A DNA stretch of 6,964 nucleotides from Oscillospiraceae bacterium (lineage in GTDB: Bacteria; Bacillota; Clostridia; Oscillospirales; Ruminococcaceae), in contig JAFUQL010000118.1 in NCBI GenBank assembly GCA_017472375.1, forward strand, positions 1 through 6,964, read 5' to 3'. This document shows, one piece after another, positions 1-5,946 of this stretch. A program made the position numbers and the translations under genes. A model generated the notes under the pieces. The model did no database searches, had not been told where the DNA came from, and worked only from the letters and a program-made list of their open reading frames with translations. The stretch's first letter is position 1. Each line of letters starts with the position of its first letter.

Positions 1-716
1 AAGTTGCCCTTGGTCTCGGTGGCAAACACCTCGCCCCATATGGTCACCTTTCCGCCCTCGCCGCCCACATCCTTCAATGGCTGCAGCTGCGTGGGTTTGA
101 ACAGCTTGCCGTGGAACACCTCCACCGGCTTGTCCGTCAGATCCAGACCAGGGATCTGCATGACCTGTGCGACGGGCTTCCTGGCCACAAAGGCGGTGGC
201 GGGCACCTTCTCCTGAATGTGCTGCTCCCACTCCTGCGCAGCAGGCTGCTTGCCCAGCGACATCTTCACCCGCACCCGCACGCCCGTGCGCTCCTCGATG
301 CGCTCGGACAGCCGCTTGGGGAACTCGATGCCTGCAAGGATGTTCTTGCCGGTGCGCAGGTGGATGGTCAGCTCGTCCCCCTTCAGATCCACACGGCTGC
401 GGTCAAGGAAGCCATTGATCGGCAGGCCCTCCTCTTTCAGTTCCTCAATGAGGTCCATCACGGCCGCAGGGGTGATGGCGTTGAAGTTGAAACAGCTGTA
501 TACCGTCACTTCCAGATCATTGAATACCGGGCGCAGGGATACGGCGAGCCGCTGACGCAGCCCCCGGTCAAGGGGCGCGGCGCTGCGCAGCGTAACGCAG
601 ATCCGCTGGCTCTGGCGCAAAAACTCCACCCGTTCCACCAGGACCTGCGCAAAGCTGGCCGCAAATTCCGGATCCTCAGCAAATTGCAGCCACAATTCAG
701 TCACAAGAGGTTTCAA
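1..716 (-). CDS. polC: DNA polymerase III PolC, N-terminal part (cut by window edge)
   Basis: This is the 5' part of the gene for PolC, the Gram-positive replicative DNA polymerase with built-in 3'-5' exonuclease. About 238 codons are visible, open to the left edge with no stop, against roughly 1,430 or more residues in a full PolC. The visible part matches the PolC N-terminal domain: an acidic helical start (TELWLQFAEDPEFAASF), a central segment VTVYSCFNFNAITPAAVMDL at residues 71-90, and then the entry into the OB-fold region (VTIWGEVFATET, about 224-235). The polymerase, PHP and exonuclease domains would lie beyond the window. The start is TTG at 716, seven bases after AAAGGAG; the first in-frame ATG is codon 87, inside conserved sequence, so TTG is preferred. 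It lies 122 bp downstream of ispG, behind a structured leader. The assignment rests on recognising the N-terminal pattern, since no catalytic motif is in view. Confidence 0.88.
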   Translation of the reverse strand, partial: MKPLVTELWLQFAEDPEFAASFAQVLVERVEFLRQSQRICVTLRSAAPLDRGLRQRLAVSLRPVFNDLEVTVYSCFNFNAITPAAVMDLIEELKEEGLPINGFLDRSRVDLKGDELTIHLRTGKNILAGIEFPKRLSERIEERTGVRVRVKMSLGKQPAAQEWEQHIQEKVPATAFVARKPVAQVMQIPGLDLTDKPVEVFHGKLFKPTQLQPLKDVGGEGGKVTIWGEVFATETKGN

Positions 717-723
717 ATGCGCG

Positions 724-730
724 CTCCTTT
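724..730 (-). promoter_or_regulatory. Ribosome binding site that fixes the polC TTG start
   Basis: AAAGGAG on the minus strand, seven bases before TTG at 716. A second purine-rich AAAGGAA stretch lies just upstream. The spacing is ideal for the TTG, and no ATG or GTG near it would use this site. Confidence 0.8.
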
Positions 731-757
731 CCTTTGGTTTCCGTCCTTTTTTCGAAT

Positions 758-806
758 ATACAAAGTTGCCAAAGCCGCCGTCCGGTTCCGGGCAGCGGCC
801 TTGTAT
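758..806 (-). other. Structured leader between ispG and polC (hairpin, possible weak terminator)
   Basis: In the 122 bp gap between ispG and polC, the arms at 774-785 and 788-799 form a GC-rich stem. Eleven of twelve positions can pair, counting one G-U, with one A-C mismatch; the innermost pair must open to leave a four-base loop. An outer six-base pair (ATACAA at 758-763 with TTGTAT at 801-806) encloses it. In the transcribed minus-strand direction the stem is followed only by UUUGG, so it is a poor intrinsic terminator by itself. It could be an attenuator, an RNA-processing site or a stabilising 3' end for the upstream mRNA. The inverted repeat is seen directly; its role is inferred. No convincing promoter was found in this gap. 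Confidence 0.5.
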
Positions 807-838
807 TTTATTTCGGAGTTCAAACGCAGTTGTCGGCC

Positions 839-1891
839 TTACAGCTTGCAGATCTCATCCACCAGCTGACCCACGATGTCGCCCCGCAGCATACGGATGC
901 GCTCGCCCTTGATGAACAGCAGGGCCTCGTCCTGGCCGCCGGCACTGCCGATGTCGGCCTCCCGGGCTTCGCCGGGGCCGTTTACCACGCAGCCCATCAC
1001 AGCCACCTTGATGCTGCGGCGGAACCCACGGCGGCGCAGCTCCTCCTCCACCTCCTGGGCGATCTGCGCCACAGGGATGTTGGTGCGGCCGCAGGTGGGG
1101 CAGCTGATGATCTCAGGACCGCCCACCGTGTGGCCGGCTGCCCGCAGGATGTCATAGCCTGCCAGCACCTCTTTTTCCGGTTCATCGGTGAGGGAAACGC
1201 GGATGGTGTCGCCGATACCGTCCAGCAGCAGGCCGCCGATGCCCATACCCGACTTGATCAGACCCATGCGGTAGGTGCCCGCCTCAGTCACGCCCACGTG
1301 CAGCGGGTAGTCGCACTGCTCGCTCAGCAGGCGGTAAGCCGCCATCATACGGGGCACGTTGCTGGACTTGATGGAGATGACGATGTTGTTGAAATCGTGC
1401 TTCTCCAGCAGGCGCACATGATACAGAGCGCTCTCCACCATGGCCTCCGGGGTGGGGCTGCCGTACCGGGCCAGGATCTCCTTCTCCAGGCTGCCGCCAT
1501 TCACACCGATTCGAATGGGGATGTTCTTTGCATTGCAGGCCCGGGCCACCGCCCGCACGTTTTCGTCTGCGCCGATGTTGCCCGGGTTGATGCGGATCTT
1601 GTCCGCACCCGCCTCCACGCAGGCCAGCGCCACGCGGTAGTCAAAATGAATGTCCGCCACAAAGGGAATGTCGGTCACGCTCTTGATGGCATCGATGACC
1701 TTCACATCCTCCAGCGTGGGCACACTGGCCCGCAGGATCTGGCAGCCCAGTTCAGCTACTCGCTTCGCCTGCGCAGCATTGCCCGCCAGATCCTTGATGG
1801 GAACATTCAGCATCGTCTGCACAGCCACCGGGTTCGTCCCGCCGATGGCCACATTTCCGATCTTCACTTCGCGCTTCAGTTTGCGTTCCAT
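839..1891 (-). CDS. ispG: 4-hydroxy-3-methylbut-2-enyl diphosphate synthase (IspG/GcpE)
   Basis: Cytosolic iron-sulfur enzyme of the MEP isoprenoid pathway. It reductively opens the cyclic diphosphate MEcPP to give HMBPP, the penultimate step before IPP and DMAPP. The 350-residue length is normal for the short bacterial form. The N-terminal TIM-barrel part carries TNPVAVQTML (19-28), VADIHFDYR (78-86) and KIRINPGNIG (98-107). The C-terminal part holds the 4Fe-4S site: C264 and C267 in SCPTCGRT, C301 in MGCVVNGPGEA, and E308, which aligns with the known glutamate cluster ligand. The ATG at 1891 is chosen because AAAGGAG lies seven bases upstream; the frame is also open to a TTG at 1921, but that overlaps the end of rseP and has no matching site. 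It begins 26 bp after rseP, so translation in one message is likely. All expected ligands are present. Confidence 0.97.
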   Translation of the reverse strand: MERKLKREVKIGNVAIGGTNPVAVQTMLNVPIKDLAGNAAQAKRVAELGCQILRASVPTLEDVKVIDAIKSVTDIPFVADIHFDYRVALACVEAGADKIRINPGNIGADENVRAVARACNAKNIPIRIGVNGGSLEKEILARYGSPTPEAMVESALYHVRLLEKHDFNNIVISIKSSNVPRMMAAYRLLSEQCDYPLHVGVTEAGTYRMGLIKSGMGIGGLLLDGIGDTIRVSLTDEPEKEVLAGYDILRAAGHTVGGPEIISCPTCGRTNIPVAQIAQEVEEELRRRGFRRSIKVAVMGCVVNGPGEAREADIGSAGGQDEALLFIKGERIRMLRGDIVGQLVDEICKL

Positions 1892-1898
1892 CGTCCTT

Positions 1899-1905
1899 CT
1901 CCTTT
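1899..1905 (-). promoter_or_regulatory. Ribosome binding site that selects the ispG ATG
   Basis: AAAGGAG on the minus strand, seven bases before the ATG at 1891, inside the 26 bp rseP-ispG gap. It decides against the earlier in-frame TTG at 1921, which would place this sequence within the coding region. Confidence 0.8.
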
Positions 1906-1917
1906 GATAAAACACGT

Positions 1918-2988
1918 TCAATCGAACAAGATACGTCCTATATCCTGTGCCGTCACATAGAACATCAGGGTCAGCAGCAGGCTCATGCCCACCATGGTGA
2001 TACCCTCCTCGATCTTGGGCGACAGGGGTTTGCCGCGCACGCCTTCCAGCGCCAGCAGCGCGATGCGGCCGCCGTCCAGTGCCGGCAGGGGCAGCAGATT
2101 GAACACACCCAGATTCACGGTGAGCAGAGCCATCATGCTCAGCAGGTCGCGCCAGCCGTAGCTGGCCGCTTCTCCGATGGCGCTGATGATGCCCACCGGC
2201 CCGGACAGGTCGTTGATGTCCGCCCGACCGACCGCAAGATCGACCAGGCTGCGCACCACCACGCGCCCATAGTACAGCACACCGTTACCAGCCTCACAGA
2301 GTACGTTCCACGGTGTTTTTTCAAGCCCGTACACGATAAAGCCCAGCACCATACCGGTGCTGCCGTCCTCGTTCTCCACCGTGTCGAACTGCACGCCGGG
2401 CACCTCCACCGTTTTGCCGTCCCGGCGCACGGTGAAGTCCGCGGAGTAATTCTCGCTGCGAACCAGCTCATACACGATGTCGTTGGCGATAAAGCACCGC
2501 CGGCCGTTTACTTTCAGAATAACGTCGTCCACCTGCAGACCGGTGGCGGCACATTTTGCATCTTCGGTAAAGCTGTGGATCTGCCGGCTGACGATCTGAT
2601 CCTGGCCGCAAACCAGCACCAGCATCACCAAGAATCCCAAAATAAAATTCATGATGGCGCCCGCCGCCACCACCAGCATCCGCCGGGGAATGGTCACCTG
2701 TCCGAAGGACAGCCCCTTCAGCTCCGGCGGGATCTCCGGCAGGTCGGGGTCGGGCTCTTCGTCGCCATCCTCCCCTTCCATGCTCACATAGCCGCCGATG
2801 GGCAGCAGACGCAGGCTGTACACAGTGCCGCCCTTCTGACGTTTGAACAGCGCCGGGCCCATGCCGATGGAGAACTCATTCACCTGAATGCCGCACTTTT
2901 TTGCGGTGACAAAATGCCCCATCTCATGGAACAGGATCGCCGCACCAAACACCAAAACGGAAGCCGCCAATGTGATGAAAAACTGCAA
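1918..2988 (-). CDS. rseP: RseP/RasP site-2 intramembrane zinc metalloprotease
   Basis: Membrane-embedded zinc protease of the site-2 family (M50B). Family members cut transmembrane anti-sigma factors and leftover signal peptides. The protein has 356 residues. The first membrane segment (about 5-27) ends in the HEMGH zinc site (H21, E22, H25). GGYV follows at 65-68, then a very acidic stretch at 71-88, a second membrane segment around 103-127, a single PDZ-like domain at about 128-200, the SGPVGI motif (262-267), and a third segment with NLLPLPALDG (297-306), in which D305 is the expected third zinc ligand. A last membrane segment lies near 333-346. One PDZ domain fits the Gram-positive form; the E. 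coli protein has two. The start is TTG at 2988, nine bases after GGAGG; the next ATG is codon 23, inside the active site. It lies 57 bp after dxr. Its substrate here cannot be told from the sequence. Confidence 0.96.
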   Translation of the reverse strand: MQFFITLAASVLVFGAAILFHEMGHFVTAKKCGIQVNEFSIGMGPALFKRQKGGTVYSLRLLPIGGYVSMEGEDGDEEPDPDLPEIPPELKGLSFGQVTIPRRMLVVAAGAIMNFILGFLVMLVLVCGQDQIVSRQIHSFTEDAKCAATGLQVDDVILKVNGRRCFIANDIVYELVRSENYSADFTVRRDGKTVEVPGVQFDTVENEDGSTGMVLGFIVYGLEKTPWNVLCEAGNGVLYYGRVVVRSLVDLAVGRADINDLSGPVGIISAIGEAASYGWRDLLSMMALLTVNLGVFNLLPLPALDGGRIALLALEGVRGKPLSPKIEEGITMVGMSLLLTLMFYVTAQDIGRILFD

Positions 2989-2997
2989 ATCCGGAGA

Positions 2998-3002
2998 CCT
3001 CC
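2998..3002 (-). promoter_or_regulatory. Ribosome binding site that fixes the rseP TTG start
   Basis: GGAGG on the minus strand with nine bases before TTG at 2988. CTCC follows it almost immediately, so limited local pairing could mask it, though the loop would be very tight. It supports the non-ATG start, because the only nearby ATG (codon 23) would remove the first zinc ligand. Confidence 0.75.
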
Positions 3003-3010
3003 AAAATCGT

Positions 3011-3029
3011 GGACAGCCTGTCGCTGTCC
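3011..3029 (-). other. Perfect 7-bp hairpin in the dxr-rseP gap
   Basis: Arms GGACAGC and GCTGTCC around a five-base loop, starting 17 bases after the dxr stop and ending 8 bases before the rseP Shine-Dalgarno sequence. In the minus-strand RNA it is followed by ACGAUUUUGG, so the U run is short and displaced, which argues against an efficient terminator. A role in mRNA stability, processing or rseP translation is possible but inferred. Confidence 0.5.
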
Positions 3030-3045
3030 GGTGTAACGCACAAAA

Positions 3046-4197
3046 TCAAACGTGGCTCAGCACATACTGCCGCGCCGCGCGGTCGCACTCATAGACATCC
3101 GCCAGCGTGTAGCTGCCACCGAAGCGGTCGCTGTCCACCACGTCCTCCACCAGACGGCCGATGTCCAAAAATCCGATCTTATCCTCGAGGAACAGCCGCA
3201 CGGCCTCCTCGTTGGCACCGTTGGCCGCACAAGGGGCCAGGCCGCCCTTGCCAATGGCCTTTTTGCAGGCGGCAAGGCAGCGGAAGGTCTCCTCGTCCGC
3301 CACATCGAAGGTGATGCTCTTCAGGGTAGTGAAATCCAGCTCGGGCGCGGGGCCGGGCACTCGGGTGGGCCAGGTCAGCGCGTACTGGATGGGGATGCGC
3401 ATATCCGGCACTCCCAGCTGTGCCAGGATCGAATTGTCGCTGAACTGCACCATCGAGTGGATGATGCTCTGCCGCTGCACCACGATCTGCACCTTTTCGG
3501 GCGGCAGATCGAACAGCCACACCGCTTCGATCAACTCAAGGCCCTTGTTCATCAGAGTAGCCGAATCGATGGTGATCTTGGCACCCATGGCCCAGTTGGG
3601 ATGCTTCAGTGCATCGTGGCGGGTCTTGCCGGCCAGCTCCTCCCGCTTCATGCCGAAGAAGGGGCCGCCGGAAGCGGTCAGCAGTACCTTGGTAAGGGTC
3701 TTGGCGGACTCCGCATCCTGCAGGCACTGGAAGATGGCCGAATGCTCACTGTCCACCGGCAGCAAATGCACACCATGGCACTTCACCGCCTCCGTGACCA
3801 GATGACCTCCGGTGACCAGACTTTCCTTGTTGGCCAGCGCCACGTCATGGCCGCTCTCGATGGCCGCCAGCGTAGAACTGAGACCAGCAATGCCCACCAC
3901 TGCGTTCAGCACCACGTCTGGACCATCCATGCGGGCCAGCTCCACCAGCCCTTCGGAGCCGGAGAGAACGCGGGGCGCACCTGCGGTGCCCGCCAGCCGG
4001 GCCTCCACCGCTTTTGCAGCATCCGGGTCCACCATCACCACATAGCTGGGATGGAACTCCGCGACCTGCTGCAGGATCTTATCAACGCTGGAATGCGCCG
4101 CCAGACCGAACACCTCGTACCCCTGCGCCCGGATGACGTCCAGGCTCTGGGTACCGATGGAGCCGGTGGAGCCCAGCAGAGTGATTCGTTTAGACAT
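3046..4197 (-). CDS. dxr: 1-deoxy-D-xylulose 5-phosphate reductoisomerase (Dxr/IspC)
   Basis: Cytosolic NADPH-dependent enzyme that rearranges and reduces 1-deoxy-D-xylulose 5-phosphate to MEP, the first committed step of the MEP pathway and the target of fosmidomycin. The protein has 383 residues, close to the usual 380-400. The N-terminal Rossmann motif is GSTGSIG (9-15). ANKESL is at 122-127. The divalent-metal ligands are D149 and E151 in VDSEH and E221 in NKGLELIEA. Substrate-site residues align as S176 (TASGGPFF), H199 (LKHPNW), S212, N217 and K218. The C-terminal helical domain includes GANEEAVRLFL (327-337). The ATG at 4197 is chosen because AAGGAG lies six bases upstream and it sits directly before the Rossmann strand; the longer open frame runs back into cdsA. 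The cdsA stop codon is part of that ribosome binding site, which suggests translational coupling. Confidence 0.98.
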   Translation of the reverse strand: MSKRITLLGSTGSIGTQSLDVIRAQGYEVFGLAAHSSVDKILQQVAEFHPSYVVMVDPDAAKAVEARLAGTAGAPRVLSGSEGLVELARMDGPDVVLNAVVGIAGLSSTLAAIESGHDVALANKESLVTGGHLVTEAVKCHGVHLLPVDSEHSAIFQCLQDAESAKTLTKVLLTASGGPFFGMKREELAGKTRHDALKHPNWAMGAKITIDSATLMNKGLELIEAVWLFDLPPEKVQIVVQRQSIIHSMVQFSDNSILAQLGVPDMRIPIQYALTWPTRVPGPAPELDFTTLKSITFDVADEETFRCLAACKKAIGKGGLAPCAANGANEEAVRLFLEDKIGFLDIGRLVEDVVDSDRFGGSYTLADVYECDRAARQYVLSHV

Positions 4198-4203
4198 ATG
4201 CCG

Positions 4204-4209
4204 CTCCTT
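4204..4209 (-). promoter_or_regulatory. dxr ribosome binding site overlapping the cdsA stop codon
   Basis: AAGGAG six bases before the dxr ATG. The TAA stop of cdsA (4208-4210) supplies its first bases (TAAGGAG), so a ribosome finishing cdsA covers this site. That arrangement is typical of coupled re-initiation. Confidence 0.8.
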
Positions 4210-5077
4210 ACACAAGATATTCGTAGAACACCCACTGCACCACGATGGTGACCAGCGGGGCAATGAACATCACGCTGTCGAACCGATCCAGAATGCCGCC
4301 GTGTCCCGGGAAAATGCGTCCGTAGTCTTTGATGCCCACCTGGCGCTTGACCGCCGAGGCAAACAGATCGCCCAGAATGCCCAGAACGGATGCGATCACA
4401 CCCACAACGGCCACGATGAAGTAGATGGCACCGCCGATGGACTGGCCGCCGAAGGTGACCGCCTCGGGCAAGGTGCCATGATAAATGAAGGTAGCCAGCA
4501 CACCCAGTACCACCGAACCACACACACCGCCGATGGCGCCTTCAATGGTCTTGTTGGGGCTGACGGTGGGAGCCAGCTTGTGTTTGCCGAAGAAACGTCC
4601 GGCAAAATAGGCCGCGCTGTCGCCGCCCCATGCATAGCACAGGATGAGCAGCACAAAGAAAATTGCGTCGTTGTGATATTTTTCCGCCGGGAGCATCCGC
4701 TTCAGCTCAATCAGGCAGTAGAAACACAGGACGACCACGCTGGACAGGAACAGAAAGCCGCCCAGCTTGCCCACGTCCACCGTGCGATGCTGCCAGATAA
4801 CGCAGATGCACAGATACAGCACGAACGCGAAGGCTGCCAGCAGAACACCACTGCGCGCCGCCGCATTGTGGGACATCATGATAAGCACCACAAAGGGCAC
4901 AAACGGCGCAAACAGGTAGATCTGTTTGCCGGTAAATCCGAAGGCACAGAATGCCTCATGCACCGCCATCAGGCAGATGACCGACAGCACCAGATCCAGC
5001 ACGATGGTATTGAACAGGCTCAGCACGATGGCCAGAACACACAGGCCCACTGCCGAGGTAATGATACGTGTTTTCAA
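4208..5077 (-). CDS. cdsA: Phosphatidate cytidylyltransferase (CDP-diacylglycerol synthase)
   Basis: Integral membrane enzyme that joins CTP and phosphatidic acid to make CDP-diacylglycerol, the branch point for bacterial phospholipids. The protein has 289 residues, slightly above the usual 260-285. Several hydrophobic membrane segments are visible, roughly at 5-45, 52-68, 77-95, 106-123, 137-150, 181-199, 212-237 and 268-285. The C-terminal CDS family signature is complete at 241-267: S241, K244-R245, K250-D251, PGHGG at 257-261, then D264-R265 and D267. The upstream catalytic segment GGDSAAYFAGRFFGKHKL (151-168) and SPNKTIEG (173-180) is also intact. The start is TTG at 5077, six bases after GAGGGG, giving the natural N-terminus MKTRIITSAV. 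An open frame extends further upstream but only overlaps uppS. The gap to uppS is 25 bp and to dxr 10 bp, so it sits in the tightest part of the operon. Confidence 0.96.
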   Translation of the reverse strand: MKTRIITSAVGLCVLAIVLSLFNTIVLDLVLSVICLMAVHEAFCAFGFTGKQIYLFAPFVPFVVLIMMSHNAAARSGVLLAAFAFVLYLCICVIWQHRTVDVGKLGGFLFLSSVVVLCFYCLIELKRMLPAEKYHNDAIFFVLLILCYAWGGDSAAYFAGRFFGKHKLAPTVSPNKTIEGAIGGVCGSVVLGVLATFIYHGTLPEAVTFGGQSIGGAIYFIVAVVGVIASVLGILGDLFASAVKRQVGIKDYGRIFPGHGGILDRFDSVMFIAPLVTIVVQWVFYEYLV

Positions 5078-5083
5078 AAGGTT

Positions 5084-5089
5084 CCCCTC
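5084..5089 (-). promoter_or_regulatory. Ribosome binding site that fixes the cdsA TTG start
   Basis: GAGGGG on the minus strand, six bases before TTG at 5077. No ATG or GTG lies at a workable distance; the first in-frame ATG is codon 38, beyond the first membrane segment. Confidence 0.7.
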
Positions 5090-5102
5090 GCTTTCCCAGC
5101 TG

Positions 5103-5816
5103 TCAGATGCCGCCGAAACGGCGGCTGCGCCGGTTGAACTCTTCAATGGCCAGATCCAGATCGTGCCGGGTGAAATCCGGCCACAGAACGTCCATCTCCA
5201 CCAGTTCGGAATAGGCCGCCTGCCAAAGCATGAAGTTGGACAGCCGCTTTTCGCCGCTGGGACGCAGGATGAAATCCGGGTCTTTCTGGCCACAGGTGTA
5301 CATCATATCCGCCATGGCCGCCTCGTCGATCTCTTCGGGGCGAAGCTGCCCGTCAGCCACCTTTTTCGCCAGAAGCTGTGCCGCCCGCACGATCTCCGGC
5401 CGCCCGCCGTAGTTCACCGCCACGTTCAAAGTCATGCCGGTGTTATGGGCCGTCCGGGTCTCGATCTCATCCATCAATTCCTGATAGCGGGGCTCCAGCG
5501 CGGTGCGGTCACCCAAAAACACCACCCGGTTGTTCTCCTTCTCGTAGTCGAAGGCCTTCAGCAGGTAGTCACCGAACAGCCGCATGATGGTGCTGACTTC
5601 CTCAGCAGGGCGGCGCCAGTTTTCGGTGGAGAAGGCGTAAAAAAACACCGATTCCACACCAAGTTCATTGCAGTAGCGGGTGATGTCCTGAAATACCTCG
5701 GCGCCGCGCTTATGGCCGGCAGTGCGGGCTAGGCCGCGTTGTTTGGCCCAGCGGCCATTGCCGTCCATAATGATGCCGATGCTCAGACCCTTTGCGAAGT
5801 TTTCCGGATGTGACAT
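5103..5816 (-). CDS. uppS: Undecaprenyl diphosphate synthase (cis-prenyltransferase)
   Basis: Adds isopentenyl units in cis to farnesyl diphosphate to build the C55 undecaprenyl diphosphate that carries peptidoglycan and other wall precursors. The protein has 237 residues, a normal length. MDGNGRWA at 17-24 provides the catalytic aspartate D18. FYAFSTENWRRP at 59-70 is the conserved substrate loop. VNYGGRPEI is at 134-142, and the C-terminal signature DFILRPSGEKRLSNFMLWQ (181-199) is followed by YSE with the metal-ligand glutamate E204. Proline replaces the common threonine in that signature (RPSGE rather than RTSGE), and the histidine that often precedes the first motif is absent; neither is a known catalytic loss. 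The ATG at 5816 has GGAGG six bases upstream. The frame is open back to 5918, but that start would lie inside the terminator-like hairpin after frr. Confidence 0.97.
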   Translation of the reverse strand: MSHPENFAKGLSIGIIMDGNGRWAKQRGLARTAGHKRGAEVFQDITRYCNELGVESVFFYAFSTENWRRPAEEVSTIMRLFGDYLLKAFDYEKENNRVVFLGDRTALEPRYQELMDEIETRTAHNTGMTLNVAVNYGGRPEIVRAAQLLAKKVADGQLRPEEIDEAAMADMMYTCGQKDPDFILRPSGEKRLSNFMLWQAAYSELVEMDVLWPDFTRHDLDLAIEEFNRRSRRFGGI

Positions 5817-5822
5817 TGCGCT

Positions 5823-5827
5823 CCTCC
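5823..5827 (-). promoter_or_regulatory. Ribosome binding site that selects the uppS ATG
   Basis: GGAGG within GGGAGGAG on the minus strand, six bases before the ATG at 5816. It is the strongest Shine-Dalgarno sequence in the window and rules out the upstream in-frame ATG at 5918. Confidence 0.85.
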
Positions 5828-5888
5828 CATAAAAGGACAAACATTCGGGCCGCAGGTGCAAAAACCGCAAGATTTTTTCACCCGCTCT

Positions 5889-5925
5889 AAAAGCCGTGCC
5901 GTGCGCGGAGATGCGCACGGCACGG
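5889..5925 (-). terminator. Intrinsic terminator-like hairpin after frr
   Basis: In the transcribed minus-strand direction, a perfect 13-bp GC-rich stem (arms 5913-5925 and 5894-5906) with a six-base AUCUCC loop is followed by C and then UUUU. It starts 21 bases after the frr stop. Stem length and position fit an intrinsic terminator; the short U tract suggests partial read-through, which would let some transcription continue into uppS. The inverted repeat is exact; the efficiency is inferred. Confidence 0.75.
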
Positions 5926-5946
5926 TCACGTTTCCAATCAAACGGT

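Noticed and set aside
741..838. Possible sigma-A promoter for polC (TAAAAT or TATATT as -10)
   Set aside because: No acceptable -35 hexamer lies 16-18 bases upstream of either candidate.
734..1960. 408-codon plus-strand open frame antisense to ispG
   Set aside because: It lies opposite an unmistakable ispG. Its translation is rich in His, Gln, Ala and Asp, as expected from the complement of GC-rich codons, and it has no recognisable domain.
3052..4251. 399-codon plus-strand open frame antisense to dxr
   Set aside because: Codon-aligned shadow of dxr with low-complexity His/Gln/Gly-rich translation and no family resemblance.
4133..5137. 334-codon plus-strand open frame antisense to cdsA
   Set aside because: Spans the cdsA-dxr and uppS-cdsA boundaries on the opposite strand. 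The translation is rich in His, Gln and Asp, the mirror of a hydrophobic membrane protein.
5078..5293. N-terminal extension of cdsA into uppS
   Set aside because: The extra 72 residues are an out-of-frame reading of uppS, rich in Trp, Ser and Arg, and not family-like; TTG at 5077 has a fitting ribosome binding site.
5860..5879. A/T-rich hairpin (AAAAATC...GGTTTTT) upstream of uppS as a second terminator
   Set aside because: The stem is almost all A-U with one G-U pair and has no U tract after it, so it would be unstable; it may be a chance result of A and T runs.
5817..5918. N-terminal extension of uppS from the ATG at 5918
   Set aside because: It would begin inside the stem of the frr terminator-like hairpin, has no ribosome binding site, and the extra 34 residues have no counterpart in the family as I know it; the ATG at 5816 has a strong site.
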